NCBI GenBank assembly: GCA_900618425.1
Contig: UZAN01045724.1
Location: 1 to 31,520 of the forward strand
Length of the DNA: 31,520 bases
Direction of reading: 5' to 3'
From: Echinostoma caproni
Taxonomy: Eukaryota > Platyhelminthes > Trematoda > Plagiorchiida > Echinostomatidae
The first letter of the stretch is position 1, and the number at the start of each line of letters is the position of its first letter. The notes below the pieces were generated by a model that searched no databases, was not told the DNA's origin, and saw nothing but the letters and a program-made list of their open reading frames with translations. Positions 11,925 through 21,766 of this stretch are shown piece by piece. The position numbers and the translations under genes are program-made.

Positions 11925-12395
11925 CAACACACAAGGATAGATGGACAACCGGACGACCGAATAACNCTACCGTATGTGAAGAATATCTCTGAAATGACCA
12001 CGAGATTACTGAAACCGCACAACATTCAAGTCGCCCACAAACCAACGACGACCCTACGGAGAATCTTATCGCAAACCAAGAAGCAAAAAGAAGATAAAAA
12101 TCGAACAAATGTGATCTACCGCATCAATTGCAAGGACTGCAGCAAGCATTAACTCGGTTAAACGAGGATAAAACTAGCAACTCGCGTGCACGAACACAAA
12201 CTGGCCATCAAAAGACACGATGCGCTCTCACTTATCTCAATTCACGAGGCACAAGAAGGACACAACTTCGATTTCGAAAACACCAGAGTCGTCGATCAGG
12301 CCCGCACCAAGCACGCAAGAGAATTTCTGGAAGCTTGGTATTCATCGGAAAACTCTGTCAACCGACACATTGACATCGTTCAACTAGTTGTTTGA
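11925..12395 (+). pseudogene. Penelope-like element C-terminus with GIY-YIG endonuclease
   Basis: The reading begins LPYVKNISEMTTRLLKPHNI, followed by the RT-to-endonuclease linker (VAHKPTTTLRRILS). It continues with TNVIYRINCKDCSKH, then RVHEHKLAIKRHDALSLISI, HEAQEGHNFDFEN and AREFLEAWYSS..SVNRHID. The Cys pair in NCKDCSKH and the R.HEHK...H pattern mark the GIY-YIG nuclease of Penelope-like elements, which nicks target DNA. Two in-frame TAA codons (12150-12152 and 12159-12161) fall inside the tyrosine/glycine nuclease core, so the domain cannot be made. One N lies at 11966. The reverse transcriptase that normally precedes this region is missing. Confidence 0.88.
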
Positions 12396-12466
12396 CAGAT
12401 TTGAAGTTTGTATGTCGATTGTGAAAAGTTCAGCAGCCTCGAATGTGAACAGATCAGTGCTATCGG

Positions 12467-12500
12467 TGTGGCCTCGTAGCTCAGCTGGTAGAACATTGAC
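12467..12500 (+). repeat. tRNA A-box-like segment within element 3' region
   Basis: The stretch gcctcgtagctcagctggta resembles the 5' half and D-arm of a tRNA and contains a good A box (TAGCTCAGCTGG). No B box follows within 100 bp. It is therefore a truncated SINE head or a tRNA-like patch inside the Penelope element, not a tRNA gene. Confidence 0.4.
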
Positions 12501-12670
12501 AAGTCTACACCCCCATGCAACAAAAGAACCAATCAGCGCAAAGAAGGTGGGTCGTGTCACACGTCACAACAGGACAACAGTAACAATTAGACGGATCGAT
12601 CAACAACCAGCCGTCAGACTGCTGGCGTCCACCTCATCGCCTATCGGCACAAGGCAAACAAACATCAGCC

Positions 12671-12827
12671 AATCGGGCAACGTCACATCTCTACATGACT
12701 CAACGACTTATATAAGGAAAGGGACACTGGTAAGCACTCACCCAGTTACTGCATTGAGAATGTCACCTGGATTGGTGATGAAACGTTTGCAATATAATTG
12801 CTAAGCTCGGCGAACAACTGAACACCA
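12671..12827 (+). repeat. Penelope terminal repeat (right, direct copy)
   Basis: This is the plus-orientation partner of 11752-11909. It closes the element at its 3' end just before the candidate target duplication. A 'tatataagg' motif lies inside it at about 12708-12716 and could serve as a promoter element, though this is only inferred. Confidence 0.85.
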
Positions 12828-12839
12828 TATATCTATGTG

Positions 12840-13232
12840 TTTCGTATTTGCCAATAAAGTAAGGAATGTGAGATCGGTCAAATCGGTCCATATGTGTCCT
12901 CGATTTGTGTTCATGAAACGGTCGAATGGAAGGAGGGAAATCCCTCAGTATCATACTCTAACTATTCGGATTCCCGACACATGGATCGCGCATTAAACGA
13001 TGCCAGTGATATCCCCTACCACATAACATACTCAAAGCTGGGCTGCCAAGCATTTTCTCACTATTTACAAAGTAGTATCAAATGCTTTCGGTTGGAATCT
13101 TGTCAACAATTGATCTCTTTGTGTAAAGGTGGCCTAATTCAAATTTAAAATGAATACCTCATTTGTTGAAATAATCCCACAGAGCACATTTGAAACAAAA
13201 CAACAGAGTGGCGAACAAGCTCGTTTTCAGAG
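12840..13232. other. Anonymous stretch between Penelope element and foldback
   Basis: No gene or repeat family is recognised. A plus-strand open frame at 12894-13148 (84 codons) has no known domain. Confidence 0.45.
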
Positions 13233-13469
13233 ATTCGTATTCATACCAATACATCTCAATATATATCACTACTTGGGAATAAAATTGTCATGGGAAAATA
13301 AAATAAAATAAAAACATAGATTACTAAAACCGATTTCATCGTGAGACCGGAAATCGGGTTCACCACGATCACATGTTTGTTTGTTCACTCATCCGACCAT
13401 CGAGATTACTCACGATGATAGTAGTAGTAGTAATGATATATATTGAGATGTATTGGCATAAATAAGAAT
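13233..13469. repeat. Foldback / MITE-like inverted repeat
   Basis: The left arm 13233-13272 and right arm 13427-13469 are reverse complements, with 37 of 40 positions identical plus a 3-base indel (core gatatatattgagatgtattgg). A nested 9-bp pair, catcgtgag at 13337-13345 and ctcacgatg at 13409-13417, lies inside. The loop also holds an (AAAAT)n-like tract at about 13297-13316 and (TAG)n at about 13419-13431. There is no coding capacity, and no clear target duplication was found. A MITE or the palindromic end of a larger element are both possible. Confidence 0.6.
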
Positions 13470-13645
13470 ACCTCATTCCTGACTTTGTTCTAGTACTCAT
13501 TTTATTATTGTTTCTATTAGTATCTTAGTTGTGATTTTGTTTATCTCCTTACGGGGCCAGATGCGACTAAAAAAAAATTGATTAGAGAAATGATGTGGTA
13601 GCACAGCTTTTCAAAACGAAACATCCCAAATTGTTGTGGCCTAAT

Positions 13646-14466
13646 NNNNNNNNNNNNNNNNNNNNNNNNNNNNNNNNNNNNNNNNNNNNNNNNNNNNNNN
13701 NNNNNNNNNNNNNNNNNNNNNNNNNNNNNNNNNNNNNNNNNNNNNNNNNNNNNNNNNNNNNNNNNNNNNNNNNNNNNNNNNNNNNNNNNNNNNNNNNNNN
13801 NNNNNNNNNNNNNNNNNNNNNNNNNNNNNNNNNNNNNNNNNNNNNNNNNNNNNNNNNNNNNNNNNNNNNNNNNNNNNNNNNNNNNNNNNNNNNNNNNNNN
13901 NNNNNNNNNNNNNNNNNNNNNNNNNNNNNNNNNNNNNNNNNNNNNNNNNNNNNNNNNNNNNNNNNNNNNNNNNNNNNNNNNNNNNNNNNNNNNNNNNNNN
14001 NNNNNNNNNNNNNNNNNNNNNNNNNNNNNNNNNNNNNNNNNNNNNNNNNNNNNNNNNNNNNNNNNNNNNNNNNNNNNNNNNNNNNNNNNNNNNNNNNNNN
14101 NNNNNNNNNNNNNNNNNNNNNNNNNNNNNNNNNNNNNNNNNNNNNNNNNNNNNNNNNNNNNNNNNNNNNNNNNNNNNNNNNNNNNNNNNNNNNNNNNNNN
14201 NNNNNNNNNNNNNNNNNNNNNNNNNNNNNNNNNNNNNNNNNNNNNNNNNNNNNNNNNNNNNNNNNNNNNNNNNNNNNNNNNNNNNNNNNNNNNNNNNNNN
14301 NNNNNNNNNNNNNNNNNNNNNNNNNNNNNNNNNNNNNNNNNNNNNNNNNNNNNNNNNNNNNNNNNNNNNNNNNNNNNNNNNNNNNNNNNNNNNNNNNNNN
14401 NNNNNNNNNNNNNNNNNNNNNNNNNNNNNNNNNNNNNNNNNNNNNNNNNNNNNNNNNNNNNNNNNN
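13646..14466. other. Assembly gap (821 Ns)
   Basis: This is unsequenced. Any open frame spanning it is meaningless. The true length may differ from 821 bases. Confidence 0.99.
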
Positions 14467-14644
14467 ACAAATGTTGGAATGACAATTTTCATCGCTGGAT
14501 TCCCAATCTGATAGCCGTCTCACAGTCTGCTCCGGTGAACCGTCAATCTATAATTATAAATTGAATGTTTCAGCATATCAGAGAGTGGATGTCTGACAAA
14601 GATGAACAATGCCACATAGCGATAACCGATGGCAACTGAGTCGA

Positions 14645-14866
14645 TCAGACCATGTTCCAACGATTGGATGGTACTTTGTCGGCAAATTCCTGCAGCATGC
14701 ATTTACGTAACTGTTCCATGTGGTTAAATGCACCGGTTCCGGGAAGGTTTGGAGTTCGCATCAATTTTCCCATTCGATGTGTAGATTGAGTACTGATCAA
14801 TTGGATGCATCGCTCCAACGCATTATCGACTCGAATAAAATTGATGTACTCGGCTTGGGGATCAAA
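14645..14866 (-). CDS. Candidate terminal exon of a secreted-protein gene
   Basis: On the minus strand, a 73-codon open segment begins FDPQAEYINFIRVDNALERC and ends RWNMV plus TGA (14647-14645). It holds two Cys, a helical-looking first half, and PNLPGTGAF in the middle. Upstream (14867-14910) is a pyrimidine-rich tract (TTTCCCTTTTTTGTTTC), but the AG that would set phase 0 is preceded by AAA, a weak acceptor. It could follow the signal-peptide exon at 17774-17851, also phase 0, across an intron of about 2.9 kb. I recognise no family. Linkage and exon status are inference. Confidence 0.25.
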   Translation of the reverse strand, partial: FDPQAEYINFIRVDNALERCIQLISTQSTHRMGKLMRTPNLPGTGAFNHMEQLRKCMLQEFADKVPSNRWNMV

Positions 14867-16117
14867 CTTTTGCCAGTAAAACACATGAAACAAAAAAGGG
14901 AAATTCAATTTATTTTGTAAAACAGAAGAATGATTGGAACAATTTGACGAACAGCTTCAATCCAACATTGACCCAAATCCCGAAGAAATCGATCGTCTCT
15001 AGTAAGTGGAATAAACACTTCTCGTGATGCATGTGTCACGGAAAGCAATGTGTACATCGCGTATTACTTATCACATATATTTCATCATAGATTTATGATG
15101 ACAATTCCCATTAGTAAGGGATGCCACGTATCATTGCAAAGACTACCCTCTAATTAGGAAAAGTAGCATTTCAGCTTGATGAAAATGCACCTGCTACGAG
15201 ACATTGTGCTTAAGTGATGTGACACTATGACGAAGGGGATATGACTTTGGCACACTGAACGTCACAGATATCTCTGTTGAAATGACCAAGAAAGGTTCAC
15301 TTTCTAGTATGAGTAAGTTAATTTATGCAGTGTCACAAAACTATCAATAACTGGTTCACTGGGTTCAACTTCAAAATTAAAACCTAAAGTTCATCGTTCC
15401 AAAATAAACCCCGGTATTATATGGGAAACTGGTTTACTACAATTGTAACCACAAAAATACTGGACGCATGAGAAGCATAGATGAAACGGAGTTCGGTTAG
15501 GAACTAGTGTTCATGCTTGATATCACTGTCACAAGTCGCCTAATTTAGCCACGGTGAAAAAGAAAAAGCTGGAGGTAAAATATTACATTCAATGATGCGT
15601 AATATTGGTCATTTATCCTAAATTAATTAGTCCTTAACTCAACTGAAATGATTCATGCATGATTGCTTTTCTAGTCCGATCAGGAATCCCTAAATTTGGT
15701 AAGCACTACTTTTCAGCTGTTTTAATTAAGTGGAATACAAGCAAGCACATCACATTCTCGACAGCCAGAATTGGCCCACAGAACTCAATAATTGGTTCAC
15801 GTCAGGTCAATAAAATAATCAATTCAGATATTGTTACTTTGTTGTCTTGATTTACAAGCGTTAGAGCTTTGACAACGCAATGAAATTCAATAGAAAAGAC
15901 GAAAGTCACTTGTTTCAAACCGAATGAAGGTTGTTCGTGTTTGATCATGGTAAGTAAGACTGAGATCAGTTTTAATTGACTTATCATAGTGGCACCATTG
16001 TGCTGCCTCCGTAACCTAAGTTGCTCTACACACGACATGTTCTCTTCGCGGTAAGAGGAGTCAAATGAAGTGTTTGGTGTGCACAGATCGATGTTGAACG
16101 ATAGTTCAGGACTGTGG
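14867..16117. other. Anonymous, possibly intronic stretch
   Basis: It lies between the two minus-strand exon candidates. Nothing recognisable was found. A short plus-strand segment (14931-15000), bounded by CAG and GTAAGT, is discussed among the rejected items. Confidence 0.4.
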
Positions 16118-16200
16118 TGGTGGTGGTGGTACTCAAGCGGTAAATACCACCAAATTATCCATCTGGTTGGAGGACGTATGTTCAAATCGCACCACTACCT
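16118..16200 (+). repeat. tRNA-like SINE head with A and B boxes
   Basis: A tRNA-like segment has a GTGGTG...CACCAC acceptor-like stem, an A-box region TACTCAAGCGGTAAA, an ATACCACC arm and a B-box-like ATGTTCAAATC whose five-base T-stem pairs at four of five positions. The D-arm resembles class II (Leu/Ser-like) tRNAs, but stem mismatches and the (TGG)n lead-in argue for a tRNA-derived SINE. It lies on the strand opposite the candidate gene at 17774. Confidence 0.5.
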
Positions 16201-16627
16201 AACTTGCTGCATTTCTGTGTTGTATAGTAGCCCTCTGGTTGGTCACATTCCCCTTTCCGGGAAATTGTATCATTGTGTACGCGAAAAATTTAGATAAAAA
16301 TAAACAGATAAGATAAGAACACAAAGTAACTAAACCTCGGCATGTGCTGTGAAAGAATAGCTGATTGTTTTACACGGGTCAGGAGTTGGTTAGAGTTTTC
16401 CCACGGTCAGGTTTACAACATTGGGTTTTATCAATCCCGAAACACCACTCAGCATCCTCGTTTTGGAGGTGTGACTAACTCAGTGTTAAACAAAGCGTTT
16501 AAACGTTGACGACATTCACATTACAGTGTCCATAGGTGATAAACTTGTAGCGCATAGGTTCCACATATACGATTTGTACGAATTGATCGTTCAGATAGTG
16601 ACAAACGGGCATCCGATAACCATGTAC

Positions 16628-16645
16628 GTGTGTGTGTGTGTGTGT
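16628..16645. repeat. (GT)9 microsatellite
   Basis: A perfect dinucleotide run. Confidence 0.9.
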
Positions 16646-16692
16646 TTGTACGTCTGGATTTAGGCACCGTACCCGACTTTTATCGGAAACGA

Positions 16693-16728
16693 TGAAATCC
16701 ACTTTTGTCATTTGAAATCCACTTTTGT
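16693..16728. repeat. Short tandem duplication, about 20-bp unit
   Basis: The block tgaaatccacttttgt occurs twice, 20 bp apart, giving a 1.8-unit tandem repeat. Confidence 0.8.
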
Positions 16729-16947
16729 TCTACGGCGCGTCTGAATCGGTTCGTGTGCATAAACCTCACCACTCACGACTGTCAACTATGAAGATGATGC
16801 TGATCGCAATGATAATCGGAAGGCGCTAATAACGCACCAAAGTTGGAATTAGAGACACGGTTCGTATTTTGTTTCCTCATGACCTTTAGTTCAAACGGAT
16901 TGAACGGATTGGTGAGTAACGAGCGAGATAAGTTTGAAAGTGATATC

Positions 16948-16967
16948 GTGTGTGTGTGTGTGTGTGT
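16948..16967. repeat. (GT)n microsatellite
   Basis: A perfect dinucleotide run of about ten units. Confidence 0.9.
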
Positions 16968-17240
16968 TTATGCTCAGCATTGATCCAACAGAACTTGTGC
17001 CTCTGCTGCTGCTGCTCAATGTCTAAACCGATTTAACTGAAGTTAACCACAAAATTATACTCGTCCGGATGGAGCCATCCATAATAGCTTATTGGGTAGT
17101 TGTAGCGCAACCTACTGAACACTTCCGACTGCAATAAGTTAAATATCCTTCTTAAAGTACTGACCTAAACGGTGCTATCAAAAACATATTTCGTTGTGAT
17201 TAATTTGGTTTAAACAGAAATTAGAGTTTATCGTTTGCAG

Positions 17241-17488
17241 TCTGGGAGGCATTCATGTTGAACGTTTCAATGACCAGAATCAGTCAATCAGGCATTTGTT
17301 TCTTTCAAATACTGTTCTACATTTCACAACACGAAGTCGTCCGGATTCTTCCCAATGGTACTCGTGTAACAAGTCATCTGAAGCCTAGTAAAGTCCTCGA
17401 AAAGCTTGACTTACACATTAACTCAAAATATTGGTGGTTCTGGACCCGGGCAGACTTCCGAAATCCATCCTTTAAATGGACGTCATAA
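17241..17488 (+). CDS. Candidate 3' terminal exon
   Basis: The open segment follows a plausible acceptor (tttatcgtttgcag at 17227-17240). It reads WEAFMLNVSMTRISQSG, then HEVVRILPNGTRVTSHLKPS and SKYWWFWTRADFRNPSFKWT before TAA. It starts in a split codon. The last third is rich in aromatic residues. I recognise no family, and no upstream partner exon was found. It lies on the opposite strand inside the presumed intron of the 17851 to 14645 gene candidate, so at most one or both small models may be real. Confidence 0.22.
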
Positions 17489-17773
17489 ATGTTATATATC
17501 CAAAATTCATTTATTCATTCTTCTTTGTAATGAAATACCTAAATGCATGTCTGCCAGTCTCTCCACCTAACTCTATATAATTAGCTTGCTTCACCTAACA
17601 CATTTATAAGTTAACTTTGGTTGCAAAACGCTGATTTTGTGATTATGCCGGAAAAATCGAGCTAGTAAAAAACAGGAACAGTAAATCGGAGTATTGACAG
17701 TGAAATTTAGCACATCACAGAAGCTCATACTATTAAATTGCCATTCTGTCCAAACAGAAAGAGAGAGACTTAC

Positions 17774-17851
17774 CATGCCGAATGGTGTTGCCGCGGTTTG
17801 AGTCATCAGAAACGCGAGCATACAGAGACCGGGTAAAAGTCTGCCCAACAT
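17774..17851 (-). CDS. Candidate first coding exon encoding a signal peptide
   Basis: The minus-strand ATG at 17851 opens 26 codons: MLGRLLPGLCMLAFLM, then TQTAATPFGM. They end exactly at a consensus donor, ATG|GTAAGT (intron from 17773), phase 0. The peptide has a basic N-region (Arg4), a hydrophobic core and a polar stretch with a plausible cleavage site after TQTAA, as expected for a secreted protein. The start context has G at -3. About 120 bp upstream lie a TATA box, an initiator and a CCAAT motif at the usual spacings. The following exon is uncertain; 14645-14866 is one in-phase possibility. The protein family is unknown. Confidence 0.5.
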
Positions 17852-17966
17852 GACGGCCTTGAGGATTTGAAATGCGTGCACGTGATGTTTTGCACGATAT
17901 ACCGTAGTCGCTTTGGTAGCAGTAGATCTCCTTCTCCCTCTACTTTTACTTCTAACCAACAGTACA

Positions 17967-18032
17967 CATCTGACCGAGGCACTCCGGTGATATTTTATAG
18001 TTAATCGTAAACTGTTAGACAGTTGTAATTGG
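17967..18032 (-). promoter_or_regulatory. TATA-type core promoter with initiator and CCAAT box
   Basis: On the minus strand, TATAAAATA occupies 17999-17991 and a TCAGATG initiator-like element 17973-17967. This puts the likely start (A at 17971) 28 bases from the first T of the TATA box. CCAAT lies at 18032-18028, roughly 60 bases upstream of that start. The implied leader is about 120 bases. It contains one short upstream ATG, at about +3, that terminates after five codons. Confidence 0.5.
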
Positions 18033-19638
18033 TCCACTGGTTTCGGATCACCTGATCCAACCGTACACACCTGCTGATACAGCTGGCCTCGTTCCAATTC
18101 TCCGTTATGATCTCTCTTGCTCTCAGCTGTGAACCAATAGAATCATGCCGTAGGTCAGAGATGTGTTAACAGACTGACCAGCCCAGGTGCCGGAGTTGCA
18201 ACATACTAGATAGACATGATATCAGTTTTGGTCAAATAAAGAAACGCCCGTCAGACGTGCATTTCAACCACTTGTTTGTAGACTTAGTATATAATTGTTG
18301 GACCGTAACAAAAAAACATTTGCTCACTAGTGGAGAGCTCACAACAAATGATTCTGAGCTGGTACACATAGCAGAAAAATCTACGATGAAGACGTTTGCA
18401 TTGTTACGCTTATTACTCGACAAATTGCTGCCTAAGTTATGCCCCACTCAAACCCAGGTTTGGTCATTAAATCTACTCACTTGCACTTTAAGTGACTGTT
18501 CTATTGGACATGGGGTGAAACGCTTGTCTGAGCTGTATAGGTTTATCGTAGAATCATCAGAACTGTTCTTTTATCCGCAATCTCAGACAATGCATGCAAG
18601 ATCAAACCGGCTGCTTTTGTCAAGCTCTTCCAAAGTGAATGAACAAGAGATTTCTCATCGAAGCCGAAGCACCGCGTTTATGATCATCATGAAATCTGAA
18701 GCGTTTCTCCGAGAGAAACCCGGCGCATAATGCAAAGTTACCATAACCGTCAAACATGGTAAACCATTTCCCGCTCCGTCTGTACCGTTTCTCCAGAACA
18801 CCAATTCCCCATATACATAATTACTTGACCAGCACATTCTCCCCACGTCACAATATCACAATTGTTTTGCTACAGACCTCCGCTTATTGCCAAGGCGTCG
18901 AGTATATCGTTCGAATTCGCTCATTCGAAATGAATTCTAAGCACATACCTGAATTCTCAGGTTATACCTGTAAATGTGTTATGCGAAACAAAGGAAAGAT
19001 TTCTTCGTGTTAAAGGATCTAACTTTAGTGAAGATTTTTTTGCGGTAGAATGCTATCACAGTCATGCACACATACACCTATTTATCCATGAATTTGCTCA
19101 ATCTTGTCGTACAATCTTAAGCTTATCGATTTGTTTCTCCTTTCTATTGATTAAAGTTTGAACTTGAAATAGTGTATAAGGTAGAAAACCGTGCATATCT
19201 TAAGTAGAGTAGAGATCGAATTCGAGCTACTGCTCTCTGATTGGTGGATGAATGATCTGGGTCTAAGAGGACAGAAAGATAATAAAATAGGAAAGTGACA
19301 AATGTGAATGTGAATTCCACAGCCAAAATTGTCACATTTATTTTCCAAATGAGCACCCCAATTCAAGGACATCGGGGGATGCTTTCAGGATGGTACAAAG
19401 TGTTTAATCAACAGAACGGGACATTTGGTTTCAAATGATTGTCCCGATCTCATTTATTTCAAGTTGGGTTTTAATGTGTAAACGTTGCAAGAACTCAGCT
19501 CAGTCCAGTCACACTAAACATATTCCAAGGAAATATCTCTGCACAGTGATTTAAAAATAACTTGAAGTCCAAGGTTAGGTTGAAGTTCCATTGTTACCGT
19601 ACCCTTACCTTTGAAAACTAATGCAGTACAGGGTAAAC

Positions 19639-19639
<1 letters not shown>
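18033..19639. other. Anonymous stretch upstream of the candidate promoter
   Basis: A 157-codon plus-strand frame at 18257-18730 has no recognisable domain and lacks convincing start or splice context. It may be chance. No repeats were recognised. Confidence 0.4.

Positions 19640-19681
<42 letters not shown>
19640..19681. repeat. (TA)21 microsatellite
   Basis: A perfect TA dinucleotide run of about 42 bp. The open frames reading IYIYIY across it on both strands are artefacts. Confidence 0.97.
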
Positions 19682-19682
<1 letters not shown>

Positions 19683-21630
19683 GAGATGGTATTTGTTCTA
19701 CTTTAGATCCCGTGAAACGGGGACAGGAACGAAACCGTATCACTTCGACGTACAACACATGATGACTTTCTGCAAGATTCCCTTTCGCAATGTTGACAGG
19801 CAGAGTATGTGACACTCGAAAAGTTTCACAATTCACTCATTCAACNTCATTCAACAAAAATCGGAATACACAAAGGCTAATGCTCATTAGATTGCCACGT
19901 TAGACTTTGAAATCTTCCTCAAGTAACAATAGGGTGAAACAGCAGATACATAGATTAACCAAAAGTAGTAATAATTGATTGCTAAGCACGAACTGTTTGA
20001 GCTTTCCGCATACTGGGAGCCACAGTTTACTAACACAGTAGTGAATTGAACTGATGGGCAAAGATTGTTATCGGTGGTTGTATAAGACTATTTGACTGGG
20101 TTTACCGTAGATAGAGCATTGACATTTATCAATGCGGCGTGTGTAAATGAAGTGCACCAAGACCTAATTCAACGCTGAACACATTTAATTAGGATCTCAA
20201 CTCAGTTTAGATTGGGAAGAAGAAAGCTAGGCTTGATATAAAGAAATGAACTGACACAGAACAAAATCATGTGCACAGTTCACAATAGGTGCAAAGTAAA
20301 GAATAGGAATTTCGCAGATATATCAAATATAAGGAGGCTGGAAGCTGCATAGCTCCTGAAGTAATAGCACACTATATAACTCAGTGAAACACCACAGAGA
20401 AATTTTGAATTTAGGTTTTTGCCATATGCGAAATTGGTTAGATTGAAAAAAAAAATGCCCAGTGAATCCGGAGTGATATGTTTATAATGTCTGCTTTTAA
20501 TTAGGATAAAGCCACATGAGAATTATTGTCACAGAAGGCTAAGTTTACTTGTTAAGGGCACTGTGTAAAGTAACTGTTTCAGTTTGAAAACCTATCCAGT
20601 CAAGTGTTTAGTATGGGTAGGAGATAAAAGCCACCTTTGTGCAATCATGCTATGAGTAATTGAGTGAACCACACGATGGGAAAAATATCTCATTCAATAG
20701 GCTCCATGATGTGTGGCGAGAACTACAAAGAAAACCGTGTGTCGTCCTATCAAAACAGATAAATTTACAGTCATCAAGATTGTGAGTGGACAAAATTGCG
20801 GCTATGGAGCGATAATCTTCACAGACCGTCCTCCTCCCCCCCCCCGTCGTCCCCACTCCCCGGCACAACGATTGGCCAAACCAATGGATCCAATGCGGAG
20901 AGTTGGGAAAATACTCTCTGACAGACTTATTTGAATTTGTGGACCAGATGGAATAACTGGACACAACAAAGAAGCGTTTATTCACATTTGGATTTATTTC
21001 ACTATTTACGATTATTTGCTTGAAGGAAACTATTGACAGTTTGTGTGACTATATGAAATACGGAAATTCCATTGGATTAATCAAGAAAACTTCTTCCGTA
21101 TAGTACTTTCAATGTTTAATTGTAATTCAACGGTTGCTGATGAGGTCAAAAAGATGGAATAGCTATGGGCTCATCATTAGACCATCTATTCGCGGATATA
21201 TTTATGGTATAGCTAGGGAAGGAGAAATCGTCTACTTGTATCGAGCGAGATGTCTTTTTCAGGCGTTATTGTGATGATATGATATTGTTTGTGATTTTGA
21301 CAACTCTCAATATCCTTCAACATTAAAAGACAAACAAAATGTAATCGGTTCATCAAGTTAAACGAGAAAGAAACAATTATATCTGTGACGTTCTCCAGGT
21401 GCACATGACAAACACGGGAGAAGGGGGCAGGCCCATTCCAGAAATTTCCAATGACCTTTTATCACATGCAACGTGTGAAGTCATATTTCATCGTCACTAT
21501 GTGGCTGAGGTCATGTTTCGGTTCATCAACCAGGTTTGGGTCTGGGTCAAGTTAACTGGAGTGCGGCAACCAACATTTTTTTAGCACATTGATGGGTTAA
21601 AGATTTTGATTACCATTGCCTTTGTCGTTG
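19682..21630. other. Anonymous stretch
   Basis: No gene was recognised. It has one N (19846), a cytosine-rich tract at about 20828-20866 (cctcctcccccccccc) and an A-run near 20445. Confidence 0.45.
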
Positions 21631-21766
21631 CCAAGTGACGGTGTTGTACGTTTGGAGCACTTTGTGGTTAATTTGGAAAGTATTGTTGTCCACCTGATAC
21701 CCGGTATAATCGCAATGGACCACAATTGCGCTGGTTATTGTTTTCTTGCATACCGTTACTTGGCAA
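21631..21766. repeat. Imperfect hairpin (short inverted repeats)
   Basis: Outer arms ttgccaagtgacggt (21631-21645) and accgttacttggcaa (21752-21766) pair at 14 of 15 bases. An inner pair, attgttgtcc near 21683 and ggaccacaat near 21718, pairs at 9 of 10. It could be a small foldback relic. Chance is not excluded. Confidence 0.35.

Larger units (their letters stand above)
11695..12839 (+). mobile_element. 5'-truncated Penelope-like element with inverted terminal repeats
   Basis: The unit holds an inverted terminal repeat (11752-11909, minus orientation), the C-terminal coding part of a Penelope-like element (about 11925-12395, plus), about 275 bp of untranslated sequence, and the matching repeat in plus orientation (12671-12827). 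One inverted partial copy of the terminal repeat fused upstream of a truncated body is typical of Penelope-like insertions. A possible 10-bp target duplication, tatctatgtg, occurs at 11695-11704 and 12830-12839. The left copy then extends about 47 bp further than the right one. The element lacks its reverse transcriptase. Confidence 0.8.

Noticed and set aside
12750..12800. Hammerhead-ribozyme-like 'gtgatgaaacg' in both Penelope terminal repeats
   Set aside because: Penelope-like elements are known to carry hammerheads, but the CTGATGA box and stem II are not present in the required order, so I could not fold a valid core.
13541..14523. Long open frames across 13541-14523 on both strands
   Set aside because: They are created by the N gap, which is read as X without stops.
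14925..15010. Plus-strand exon between CAG at 14928-14930 and GTAAGT at about 15001
   Set aside because: The more protein-like frame (EQFDEQLQSNIDPNPEEIDR) meets a TGA before the acceptor, and the other frame has no distinguishing features.
16499..16711. 70-codon minus-strand frame ending in CHYLNDQFVQIVYVEP...
   Set aside because: It contains a (GT)n-derived THTHTH run and a tandem 20-mer at its start. No supporting acceptor or donor pair was found.
18257..18730. 157-codon plus-strand frame
   Set aside because: No domain, no start context and no splice signals were recognised. Its length is compatible with chance in a 31-kb window.
19618..19836. Frames with IYIYIYIY on both strands
   Set aside because: They are translations of the (TA)21 microsatellite.
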